Source of the DNA: Manduca sexta
Lineage: Eukaryota > Arthropoda > Insecta > Lepidoptera > Sphingidae
NCBI RefSeq assembly: GCF_014839805.1
Contig: NC_051120.1
Span: 6,448,001-6,512,000 of the forward strand
DNA: 64,000 nt
Direction: 5' to 3'
Part shown: piece by piece, positions 53,146 through 64,000 of the stretch
Layout: each line of letters begins with the position of its first letter
Position numbering within the stretch: position 1 is the first letter of the stretch
Notes under the pieces: model-generated
Database searches by the model: none
The model's input: the letters and a program-made list of their open reading frames with translations, nothing else
Told to the model about the DNA's origin: nothing
Made by a program: the position numbers and the translations under genes

Positions 53146-54610
53146 TGCGAGTTATAATATTTTGAATAGCAGTACATCAAGTGGCTATTATCCTTGCGTA
53201 ATTAAACTTTAAAACTTAAAGAACTTATAAATTTTAATAAGATTTGGACATTTTATTTACCCCATTAGAAGTTGGTTTCAGAAAGCGGCTGTTATTTCGC
53301 TCATCACATTTCAGATGACAGTATGCTGTCTAAGCTCGGGGTATTTTTGATAATAATTTCGCAACAACGAACTTTGACTCGAAAAAAAGGTAGGAATCTT
53401 TACAAATTTAATCATTTCTATTTTATTGTTTATGTTTTTTCCATTTTTACAAATAGAGAAAACATAAAAAGCTAGATGCTGAGTAAATGGTTCATTAAAT
53501 GTGTTTATGTGATTGTTTATGCTTTACTCAATGTTTTTTTGTGTCTCTTGTCTGAAGAAAAAAACGATATATTGAGTTTTTTTCACCAAGTTAAGGCGAT
53601 ATCGAAAATATAATATGAGATAGCCTGTTTTTGTTGTTTCTTGCCTGAATAAACACTTTGTAATGGTTTTTAGACGCTTTCCTCGCGTTAAACACAGGCA
53701 CGTAGCAAGAACCACTGAGAAAATATAAAAATTCTCCTTTCCTACTTTAATTTACATTTTTTAAATGCCATGTACACGGACTTACACACACGAATAAGAA
53801 ATTCGGATTGTTTTTTTTTTAAACTAATATTTGGGCTTCTTTGAGAGTAGACATAATGTTATTTAAAACAAAAATGTTTTTTTTTTCGAATTAGTAACTT
53901 GAATCTTATCTCGATCCCACAAACTTCAACCCTTCTTAATTTTTCATATAAATAATAAATTAATTGATATAAGTAGTTCAATAGCAAACAAAAAAAAGAT
54001 TCAAGAGGAATAAATATGTCTAAATTTTTTACAGTAAAATAATTTACTTTTATTATTAGGTACTACAAAGGTTGTACTATAAAAACTGCAAACACATTTC
54101 ATTAAAATTTTACGTCGCTAAGATTATACTCTATTCTGTTGGGAATAGTTACCATTTCAAACAAACGTTAAAAGGTACCTTTTGTAAAGATTATTTGGTA
54201 CAAAATGAAATATTACTATCAGAATAAAATTTCTTGATATAAGTTTGCAAATATCCTATTATAATCTAAGATTGACATAACAATTTTTTTTATACCTGAT
54301 AATAAAAAAAAATACTTAGAATCTATAACTAGTTTATAGAATAACTAACAAGCAGCCGACGTAAGGTTCTATTAAATAAAATAATGTACATTTATAAGTA
54401 TTATTTGTTGACAAACATACTAAGTAAAAACAAAGACTTATTACATCCCTGGAGAGCTTAATATTTAATGGAGCATAGAGAAAATACTATAATAGGTTAC
54501 CGGACGCCATATAAACATGCCTTAATCCGATATAACGACTATTTTTCTTTTAGGACAAAACATTTATTCAATTCGTTACAAGAATCAATGTTTATCGTTG
54601 TATCCTTACA
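53146..54610. other. Intergenic stretch without a gene
   Basis: AT-rich with several T- and A-runs. No gene or repeat family is recognised. Confidence 0.4.
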
Positions 54611-54614
54611 TATT

Positions 54615-54795
54615 ATAAAGAAAAGTCCACCACCGCGTCTGTCTGTTTGAAAGTGATAAACTTGAAAACTACCGAACGGGCATCAATATATATCATAATT
54701 TATGCTATTTTTTATCCTAGAAAAACATAGCGGGACTCTTATCCCGGAAAAACTCTTTCAAGAGACTGAAGCCGCGATCAAAAGCTAGTGAATAA
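54615..54795 (-). repeat. Retroelement-tail repeat ('GCCCGCGG' family), minus orientation
   Basis: accgcgtctgtctgtttgaa, aactaccgaacgggcatcaa, gggactcttatcccggaaaa, gaagccgcgatcaaaagcta: same order as the copy at 6783. Confidence 0.75.
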
Positions 54796-55780
54796 AAAAA
54801 ACTTTTATAAACATTCAATTTAACGTATAAAATTAGAAATTAAAAAAAAAAATTAGAAGATAAATCAAGTTTTTTTTCGACACTCGATATTGATATTACA
54901 ATTATTTCAAAGATGGTGTTAAACAATTAAGATCACTCAAGAATTTCTAGAGTTATTTAAATTATTCTATCACACACACAAGCTTAAATTATAGTTAATT
55001 ACACACAAATTACTTGTTGCTATCTATAAAATAAATACACCACAAAATATCTGAAGCCCATTTACAATGTTTGGCAACCGCGTCGGAAGATCACCGCGGG
55101 CGATATTTTAATAGACATACCCCAGAAGTAAAGTAAACAAAATGTTCTTTGACTTTTACACCCACAAGATTGTGCCGTATTGGAAACCTTCAAGCTAAAA
55201 CAACTGTTAATGTAGGCTATAATATATAAAGTTATATATACGTACAGTTATTGTACATACTGCGTTTATTGTATTTCTAAAATGATTAAATGTTAATTTG
55301 AAAAAAGTAAGCATAATTATTTCTTAATATAATTTTTTTTTTACCATAGTTTGCAACGCTTTGAAATACTTAAGACTATATTTATATAATTAAGATTATG
55401 TAATGGGTCTCAAGATTATTGATACAATATGCGGAAAATGAGAATCGTTTTACCCCAGACGCATAAACAAGGGTATTACAAGTTTAAAGTGTATATCTGT
55501 GGCATCGTGGCTCCCAAAGAATGGTCCGATATGATATGTTTTTTTTTGTTTGAAATCTGATGTGATGGTTCTTCGCTATAATTTATGAAGATCTATAGTT
55601 GAACGTCATCTGCTTATTTTCTACTTTTTAAGTCCCATCGAGTTTTATGTCGAGCAATTAGTAGTAATTTGTCGAGTTTTATGGTGCAGTAGTAATCATT
55701 AATAAAAATTAAACAAATAGTCTCGACACAATAGACCTCTAAAAACTAGAAAAAAAAGTTTTGTTTATCCTTTATCTTTA
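54796..55780. other. Intergenic stretch without a gene
   Basis: AT-rich, with a short GC patch at 55076-55105. Nothing else is seen. Confidence 0.4.
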
Positions 55781-55785
55781 CTCAT

Positions 55786-56360
55786 TGAAATAAAGCTATT
55801 TTACGCATTCTATCGCGGTTTCTATATTATTATTTTCTCCCGACGTTCCGAAAACTTTGCAGCCTTCATGGTCACGGGGGGGCTGAGGTGTTGTTCATCC
55901 GTAAAGTCAAAGTTACAATATCTACCTACATTTTACTTCGTAGAGCGTCGGTGGAAGTCTGCAGTCGCTGATCATTCTGAAGGAGGCTCCAATCATTATT
56001 TGCGATTAGACAAGCCACAAATCGTTGCCAAAGAACACCGATGCCAAAAGACCGGCTGTCAGACCTCAAGACACTATAAGCTCATTCTGCGTTGATCGGA
56101 CCGTCAACAGATAAAACTTAAAAAAATTTTTTTTTTAAATTTAAAAAAGTTGTACATTTCAAAAAATTTAGGTAGATATTGCAACTTTGACTTTACAGAT
56201 GAACAACACTTCACCCCCCCCCCCCCCGTGACCATGAAGGCTGCAACGTCTTCGAAAAGTCGGGAGAAAGTAATAATATAGAAACCGCGATAAAATCCGT
56301 AAAATAGTTTTATTTCAATGTCTAACATTCGCGTAAACATAAGAAATCATTATCCTTTAA
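55786..56360. mobile_element. Fold-back element with arms of about 150 bp
   Basis: The left arm (55786-55937, starting attgaaataaagctatttta) and right arm (about 56165-56320) are inverted copies sharing tatcgcggtttctatattat, gcagccttcatggtcacggg and gttgttcatc.gtaaagtca. The right arm contains a run of 14 C (56214-56227) where the left has 7 G. The unique centre (55938-56164) is GC-richer; part of an open frame there (VERRWKSAVADHSEGGSN) is not recognised. Past the right arm the family's end, gtctaacattcgcgtaaaca, is also found at 15570 and 25917. Confidence 0.85.
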
Positions 56361-57175
56361 CTCTATGAAATGTAGCTAGTAATGTTGGAATCTAAACGTC
56401 GCCGTGTCAGAGAACCTCTAAAAAATATGTATTGTTATCCTCCCTGGTCCGAGGTTCGGGAATGTCGGGGATATATAAAATATATTTTTAACGCCAAGAC
56501 TTGTTACACATCTTAAACAAGATTAACGTTATGGCTATATCGTTTCCAGAAAATGGAATTACATCATCAAGAAACATAGAATACGAATATATTGACAAAA
56601 TATTAGTGCATTCGTTACAGATACTCCACAAGACTGGGAAAATGTATCAAAATTTAAAAATAATATCGGTACTTTTAATAAATATTTACAATCCAAACAC
56701 AATAAAATATCCAAAGCTCTACCTTTAAAATATAATTACTCGCATTAATTGACCGACTACTTTTAAAATGCCACTAAAAACGTAATAATTTGAACTATAT
56801 TCAGTAATAATAACTGTTAAATAACTGCTAAAATGTCAGAGTATGAATTAATTAACTTGGAAAGCCACCCACATACCATACACTAGGTAAATAATCCTAT
56901 CCTTTTGCCAAATACAATAACAACCATATGTAAATGTACACTAAGCAAATATTTGCATGTAGTTTATAAATACTTTGGACCTGAGCATGATGTAAAAGCG
57001 CGTAGGAAGATAAAATATCAACTTTTTAGTATTACCTTATGTTAACGCAACCCAAACAAAACCATCGTACAATCATTATGTATTTTAGGATAATAAAATT
57101 AAACATTCAGCTTTATATTATAGTATAGCGACAAGCGACGATTACTTTTCACTTAGTTACTGAGCTTCCTGCACA
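56361..57175. other. Intergenic stretch without a gene
   Basis: AT-rich. A GC-richer patch at 56430-56480 (ccctggtccgaggttcggga) is unexplained. Confidence 0.35.
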
Positions 57176-57179
57176 AGTT

Positions 57180-57415
57180 CCTTTTTTTATTCGAACACGG
57201 CTAAGTGACGCTACTGCACCTGATGGTAGCGTACAATAGAATGTTGACTGACGAGAAATGACTACCCCTCGGCAGTCCACACAATTATACCGGCCTATTG
57301 GAACCGGATATACACAGGCTGATCCCAGAACGCGACACACTTACGTACGCTACTATGGCGGGTTTTAACACCTGTATATGGTGATCCGCTATCCGGGCGG
57401 ATACAAAATATATCC
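57180..57415 (+). repeat. Dispersed repeat (GACTGACGAG family), copy 4
   Basis: ctactgcacctgatggtagc, gactgacgagaaatgactac, cctattggaaccggatatac, gatcccagaacgcgacacac, cttacgtacgct. The best-preserved copy of the family here. Confidence 0.75.
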
Positions 57416-58795
57416 TACCACTAACATTATTACAATGTAAAGACACCCCCTTTATGTTATGTCTTCAACACACTGTTCGATCTATAAGCACCAGTGGAGT
57501 GTAAAAGTTATAGGAATTTATTTACTTTTTAAATAAAGCATAACTTGATATCACATGGTGGCAAGAATAATGCGATTTAAATGCTTCATACGTGTAAATA
57601 CATACATATATATATATACATATGTTAATTCTAAGAACAAAAGTAATGTGATTTAAAGATGTTCATAAAACTTTCATACCATATAAATACCAAGGAACAA
57701 TCATTAACTTTATGAATATATGAGCTTTTTCTCCGTGGCAACAAACTTCTCTACTTACTAAATAAGAATTGAAATAATTTATCATATTGCTATATTAGAA
57801 TCTAGATATTATAAAAAGAAAAATAATAATCATAAATACGAGTGTCACTGAACTTTGGACCCTAATACTTTGCTAACTCTTGACCATCATAATATAGTAT
57901 GGGTTAAAGTACATAGCTTAAAGGTTATAGTATCTACGAGACGTCTATTTTTGAAAATCATTTCCTTATAAAGGTCTTTCTTAACACTTAAGATACTTGT
58001 ACATATAAAATACCATTTTTATAAAAATACGTTCTCATATTCTGCAAAAATATTCTAATACGAATATATTTTTATTCCCATCTTTTGTCACCTATCAAGA
58101 GGCTGGCTGCCACTAGCACTTCACTTCAAGATTCTCGACAAAAATAGCTCCAGAATTTGTACGTACAAGACAGGAATTTTATCCTACAAAATACCATTAA
58201 TACAAATGATTTTATTTTACAACCATGCTCAAAACTGACATATTTTTATGTACGTCTTAACTTTAACCTCTTTTAAAGTATCTTTTGTTATAGCTAAATA
58301 AATATGCGCCTTGAGAAAATTTTAACAGCTCAATAAAATGCGAAGTTGTAACACGAATGTTTTTTGGTACAGCTGCGTTGTTTTAGTACTTCAATTTGTA
58401 GTCGTCATGAATAAGTTACGACGTGGTAACAGCGTTTAGGATGCATAAAATGGTCGAGGACCATTATAATTGCGGAAGCTTCAACGAAAATGAATGTGCA
58501 TCTTAGTTATATTTACTTATGACTGCTTTTTGCCTCACAACATGAAGTTTTCCTAGTTCGTGATTACAATAACGTAAGAGGTGTGTCATGAATGAACACA
58601 CGGTTTGAGAAACATTTTTTTTTCTAATTTCAAATCTTTTTTTGTATTACAAATATTCTTCAAAAAAAATGTGTCACCTGTTACTGAAATTTCATCAAAA
58701 AAGATGCAGTCGTTAACTAAAAAACCTTACATATATGCCAGTAATCATACGTCCATCAAATGCAGTGAAGTCTCTATGTGAAAGCCTCAATTATA
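57416..58795. other. Intergenic stretch without a gene
   Basis: AT-rich, with a short (TA)n run near 57605. No gene is seen. Confidence 0.4.
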
Positions 58796-58797
58796 AA

Positions 58798-59090
58798 ATA
58801 CTAGCTTTTGCTCGCGGCTTCGCCCGTGTTAAGGAGTTTTCCGGGATAAAAGTCCGGCTATATATTTTCCCGGGATAGTAGCCTACAACCTTCTCAGGGT
58901 TTTAAACTATCTCCATACCAAATTTCGTTTTGTTATACCACATTTTATGTCACATCCCGGTCCATTGGAACAGGATAAAAAGTATCCTATGTCCGTCTCC
59001 TGGTTTTAAACTACCTCCCTACTAATTATCAGCCAAATCGGTTCAGCCGTTCTTGAGTTATAGAATATATATATAGATATAGATATTAAT
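58798..59090 (+). repeat. Retroelement-tail repeat ('GCCCG' family), longest plus copy
   Basis: atactagcttttgctcgcgg, cttcgcccgtgttaaggagt, ttcccgggatagtagcctac, ctccataccaaatttcgttt, aatcggttcagccgttcttg, ending in an atatagatata run. Confidence 0.8.
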
Positions 59091-59694
59091 AATTAATAAT
59101 ATAAATGTAATATTTTTGTGAAATTACTCGTGTGTATATTATAGTTCTATTATAATTAAACTATAGAAACTACATATCGCTGGCCACTATTACAAGGTCC
59201 TGTGTAATATTATTTTAGTTTGGAGCAATGAAATTTACAAAATTTATGGAGGTAAAAATTAAGACAATAATTCGCGTTTCCCATTTTATTTATCTTTCGG
59301 GATAATTGTATTTGTTTGTGGAAAAAGCACAGAATCATGTAATAAATATAATAGGTTGTACCTATACATATATTCAACTTGTGCAAAAATATTACATAAA
59401 ATCTTATAGTAGTGACCCAGTGTTATATTTAATTTTTTATACTCAATGTAGCTACTTTTAGACAAACTTTCCAACTACTACAACTTAGCTGTTTCTGGTT
59501 CAATATTTGCGTTTCTCAGCGATGTTTGTGAAAGTACCTCTCGTTATCGTATGATGTATTTTGATAACTAACTAATGTTTGCGCACATTGCTATATCTAA
59601 GTTACATATCAAAATAGTGCAGTTAATATTACACTGTTTTAATAATTGTATTAATAATTTGTATCAAACATATGAAATAATACGGATCTCATAA

Positions 59695-59803
59695 ATGTCG
59701 TAGGAGGTCGCTGGATTCGATCCGCTTCCAATAGGTCGATCTACAAATTTTTAGGGGAGGCCTTTGTTCAGCAGTGGACATCCTGTGGCTGATGATGATG
59801 ATA
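59695..59803 (+). repeat. SINE/LINE 3'-end fragment of a third type
   Basis: A B-box-like gctggattcgatccgc is followed by ggggaggcctttgttcagca, gtggacatcctgtggctgat and a (GAT)n tail, a common lepidopteran retroelement end. Confidence 0.7.
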
Positions 59804-62800
59804 TGAAATAAAGCAAGTAGTTTAGTAGCAGAACCGCACTATAAATATTTGTGTTTACAACACAAAAAGGCCGGTTGGACTTATGACTTATGATTAGGCA
59901 GATTGTTGCGCACAATTATTAAAAAAAAAAACATGAACATTAAATCATAATTTATTATTATCATACAGCTTTAAAATGATTGAGTTTGTTACTGTATTTG
60001 AATTATTTATTAAATTGAAAAAATCTAACTTTACTTTTTAGAATTATTTCTCTTCACGGTAAAAGTAATATCATTTAGAATGCATTTAGTTAATGTGCTA
60101 GTAACGCGAAGAATTCAATACTGGGAGCATTAGAACTTGTTCCGAGGTAAGCGTTCAAGTTTTCAACTTAAATCCAACAGCTACTTGCAAATAAAATCAA
60201 CAAACTATTCCTCCGTATTCCTCCCATCGTGACCTATAAAACCTCTTTTTGAATAAAATGTTTAATTTCAAACGTGCTAAGACACTCGTTCAATGATTGA
60301 AGAATTGACGGGATGCCCGAGCACAGTAAATCGGCCATAACAAATATTTCTACAATATTTATGAATAGGTTTGTGGTGTCAATGTTTCTGCAGTTTTAAC
60401 ACGGTCGCATACAATAGAAGCTGATCGGATTACGATATATTTCAGTAGCAAATAATTCATAGATAAATTATATTAATAAAACATTGCTGTGTATATAGTT
60501 TATGCTTAATACAAATCCATTTATAACAGATGTTATAAGAATCCGCCAAAATATGAGTGTTTCTGAGGATTTGCTCTCGTTTCGTCTAACCTTTTATCCT
60601 CGCGTCATAGCTACATTACAAAGATAATTTTTAAACTGAAACAAAATTCTTTCTAAACCCTAAATTTTTATTTTTTAACAAATAAATGATATCTTATTAT
60701 TATATTTCATGTCTGTACTAATCCCCCACATCTATACATATAATGAAACATAAAAAATATGTCCGAGTATTTACGATAAATAAAATATTAAAAGGTATTT
60801 TATATACAAGTTTAACACAGGTAACCCGCCATCAAAGACAACTTGTAAACGCAATAAACTCATTTATAAAACATTGGTTGTTTCGGCGGCAAAAATTTAG
60901 GGTTTCGGTAAACAAGTTCCTCAAATAAATTGCCTTTGCCGAAACGATTTCCAATTTAATGAAATTTCAGTCAAATTTACGTCGAAACAATCCGCAAGCG
61001 AAGATATCACTTCGCGGGCATGACGAGAATTTTGCTTGAATCCCTTCCTTATCAAATTCGAAATATTTAATCCTTACAAGTGCCAGGTAAAATAAGCTAT
61101 TTAGTTGGGTTATATTTTACAATAGTCGAAAAGATTTAGGGCCTATTTTAAAGTTTCAAATTAATTTTACATCACATTTATCAGATTATTTAGTTACCAT
61201 GTATTTGTTTGCATATGAGTCTGACTTTTGTATTTACTAAGCTCCTTTATTTAATAATTAACATTTAATCAGAGTTTTGGAAGATCCTTATGAGTTATAA
61301 AATTTTCAGTATGCAAATATAAAATATTACTTTTCATAATTCAGTTATCGATCATTTTCTGTTTTCAATACTCAAATATTGCAATATGCAATATATTTTA
61401 GCCAACGTATTTAATTGGCCTTTACTCCATATATAGGTTAAACGCCGAAACATATTTGCGCCAAAAAAAATTAAGATAAAAACTGACACAATGAAGGAGT
61501 GATTCGCCGATCTCGATTACCCTACCGACCTATAAAGTTATGTATATAAATATATACTGGCATGTGAACAACGACTGATCGAAATCGTGCGAATTAATCG
61601 CAGGTACAGTCATGTGTACATTGCAAATACCTTATCAATAGATAGCCTATGATTCCTCGGAATCTCGGAGCAAATGGGAAGCGGAATGCGAATGCAAATG
61701 CAGGTGAAATAGATATCAATCCTAAGACTAATAAATAAGAATATATGGTAAACAAAATCTGTCATCGTAAAGGAAGTAAGCAGTAGCACAAGTACTGTAT
61801 CCATAGCGCCAAGATTCTTCCGTTACATTATATGGATGCGATCCATTGCCTATTGGGAATAAATTCAACTTAACTACGACCTATTTTTAAATTAAAAGAA
61901 CCACAAATTTTAATTGCTCTTACCTCAAATCGAACGTCACCGGGTGGTGAGTTGAGCAGCTGGGTAGCCACTAGATTAATAAGACGATTGTTACTTTATT
62001 TAACTTAAAACATTTCATACAACAAAACGTAGTTTTTAAAGAATCCAGACATCTTAAGGACAAGCCACACGGCGCACTAATCTTAGCCGCAGTTATTAGG
62101 GCGCGTTCACAAGGCTGGGTCTTAACGACCGACGCGGCGCCTTTATCAACGGCCACCTGGGACCGACGATTTAACATGCGCCTGTACCGGCAAGCTAAAT
62201 TACTTGTACTTTCATTCAAGTACTTTGTTGCAAAGGTTTTTGGTTATGTACTGAGACAAGACGCAAGATTTTTGTTCGAAATAAGGACGCAAATGAATAA
62301 GGCACGCTTACTTGAAAGACCGAACTGGCGTTTATTAAGTATTTATTTTTATGTCCTGTCACATGGTTCGCTTCACTTCGATATCGGACCATTGTCTTAC
62401 TAGCCCTCGTCACTGACTGTATTATTTTATTTACAATAAATTTTATTTATCGTTTATTAAATTATAACCTTATTCAATTTTCAACAACATATTTTGATAT
62501 AGAATACTAAGTCAAAATTCGTCCTTAAATGATAATATTTACTTCATATATTCAACTGTCATATTCATGGTCGGTGACACACCAAGCTTTTTTCAACACA
62601 AATATCAGTATTTTTTCATAGAGTATGCGAGGAAATTAACAGCATTAATGTTTATCGCAGTCATCATTATCATGTTCACACCCATATTTTTGATATTAAA
62701 CAAAAGCCCGCGTAATGCTCACTTATTTTCATGCGGCGTGTAACAATTTATTTTCACCCAGCGGTCTTATATCATAGTCGTTGCGTGTTTTATTGCATTA

Positions 62801-63190
62801 TCTATACAAATTATGAAGTGTACATTGCCGCTAGATTTACAACTATTGCTCTATAAATAAAAAAAAATGTTTAAATAATTTGTCATCTTCACTTTTACAC
62901 GCAGTGCAATGATTACGCAAAGGAAAAAAATCTGAATATTAAAGATTTCTTTTCGAAAATTTTAATTAGGTTAAAAAGACATAGAAAAGTGTTGATTTTA
63001 AATATGTATGAAATTTAGTGTCACAAAAAATGTTGCTCAAGTCAATTAGCCTTTCAACCGTCGATATGTATTTAAAATTATATTTTATTATTCATGTTTG
63101 AGGATTTTATACATTTTCTCTTCGGTCCATGTTTACGCTAGTCAGGTTTGAAAATAATTTGGATTTCCCATTGTTATAGACTTGTTATAT
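59804..63190. other. Intergenic stretch without a gene; GC-richer block at 62050-62200
   Basis: AT-rich except 62050-62200 (acggcgcactaatcttagcc, acgaccgacgcggcgccttt), which runs into frames of 75 and 82 codons on opposite strands, neither recognised. It may be a repeat not otherwise present here or part of a gene. Confidence 0.35.
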
Positions 63191-63195
63191 CATTT

Positions 63196-63350
63196 AAAAA
63201 AAAACGATCCCGATCGCTTTTTTCAATCCATCGCGAAAATGGACCAATCAGAACAAAGGTTATTGACATGCTTACAAATGACTTATTGTGATTGGTTTAT
63301 TCTCAGGATCAGATAGTATATTAAGATTATGATCGTTTTAAAAAACGGCC
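63196..63350. mobile_element. Small MITE, copy 3 (CAATAAACGATC family), inverted
   Basis: The termini aaaacgatc (about 63201) and gatcgtttt (about 63329) are inverted. Inside are atggaccaatcagaacaaag and gtgattggtttattctcagg, the reverse complement order of the copies at 22190 and 32430. Confidence 0.8.
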
Positions 63351-64000
63351 GCAAATTATACGCGATAGTAGTCGCTTAATACTGCTCACATTATTTTTTA
63401 TTTAGAAAACTAAAAATAACACTATTTTCCTTACAAATCTTATCTTTTAATCGTAAAATATTATATAAATAACGCGGCAAATACGTCGACTGAATCAAAA
63501 AGCTTGTACACGGTTAATTCTGAAAGAAATATAACTCACTTGGTTTCGCCGGCACGTATAACCGAGTTAACAAATAAAAGCGTAGCATTTGCGACAACCT
63601 TACAGAATTTAGCGCGCGACAAAAAATGTGAAAGGAAAATTAATGATATGTGCATGCTTCCTTCAATAGAATTTTCCCTCACTTTTTACACGAAGACGTG
63701 TACTGTGAACGATTTATTATTGTAATTATGTTATATGATTCAAGATTTCGTGTTTAACGTTTGTTTAGAACATCTTCATTTTTATTAATAAGTCTTTAAT
63801 AAAAAACAAACAAGTGTAATTATAAACATTTTTACAACGACTTTCTAATCGATATTTAAAGCCAGAATGATGAATAGAAACTCTATGGTCATGTCAGCTT
63901 GCCGTCTCAGCGAACTATGAGAGTGAAGGAACAGAGAGTGCACTTGTGTATTGCGCAAACACTTGTACACTATAATATCTCCTGTGTACCTGGCTGATCT
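63351..64000. other. Window end, no gene
   Basis: AT-rich. A 73-codon frame at 63504-63725 is not recognised. Nothing else is seen. Confidence 0.35.

Noticed and set aside
56104..56340. 78-codon minus-strand frame
   Set aside because: It is produced by the right arm of the fold-back element and its poly-C run.
1..64000. CRISPR array, prophage, bacterial operon or endogenous viral coding region
   Set aside because: No direct-repeat/spacer pattern, no phage or viral genes and no prokaryotic gene organisation are present. The window is typical insect nuclear DNA.

Overview
The window looks like nuclear DNA of a moth or butterfly (Lepidoptera). It is AT-rich, split genes have GT-AG introns, and it carries tRNA-derived SINEs with (ATT)n tails, poly-A-tailed SINE-like repeats, short retroelement tails with the 'GCCCGCGG' signature and several MITE families. 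These are typical of lepidopteran genomes. No prokaryotic operon, CRISPR array, prophage or intact transposase or reverse transcriptase is visible.

The one gene that can be identified with confidence is on the plus strand: a D1-like dopamine receptor of the invertebrate Dop1R2 (DopR2/DAMB) type. A 5'UTR/coding exon runs 270-1699, preceded by an acceptor that implies non-coding exon(s) outside the window, and holds the seven-transmembrane core. A 34.6 kb intron follows. A small 85-nt exon (36271-36355) encodes helix 8 and the palmitoylation cysteines. After a 1.15 kb intron, the last exon starts at 37510 and its first in-frame stop is at 37567-37569. The predicted protein is about 464 residues. 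The last exon is unusual: the same frame, after two TGA codons, is open for 90 further codons of protein-like sequence. This suggests stop-codon readthrough, a cryptic 60-69 nt intron, or an alternative C-terminus.

The long intron (1700-36270) holds SINEs, MITEs, fold-back elements, a four-unit 122-bp tandem array inside a retroelement-like repeat, and several GC-richer islands that could be enhancers or small exons. No second gene can be called there.

From about 38.06 kb to the end there is no recognisable gene. This part holds more dispersed repeats, a 135-bp minisatellite whose unit stays open in one frame (about 52.35-53.06 kb), a large fold-back element (55.8-56.3 kb), a perfect 21-bp hairpin (51855-51903), one exon-like open segment of unknown origin (42316-42489) and one possible non-coding first exon (about 45.96-46.14 kb). 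Repeat family labels below are descriptive. They were assigned by comparing copies inside this window and from general knowledge of Lepidoptera, not by a database search.
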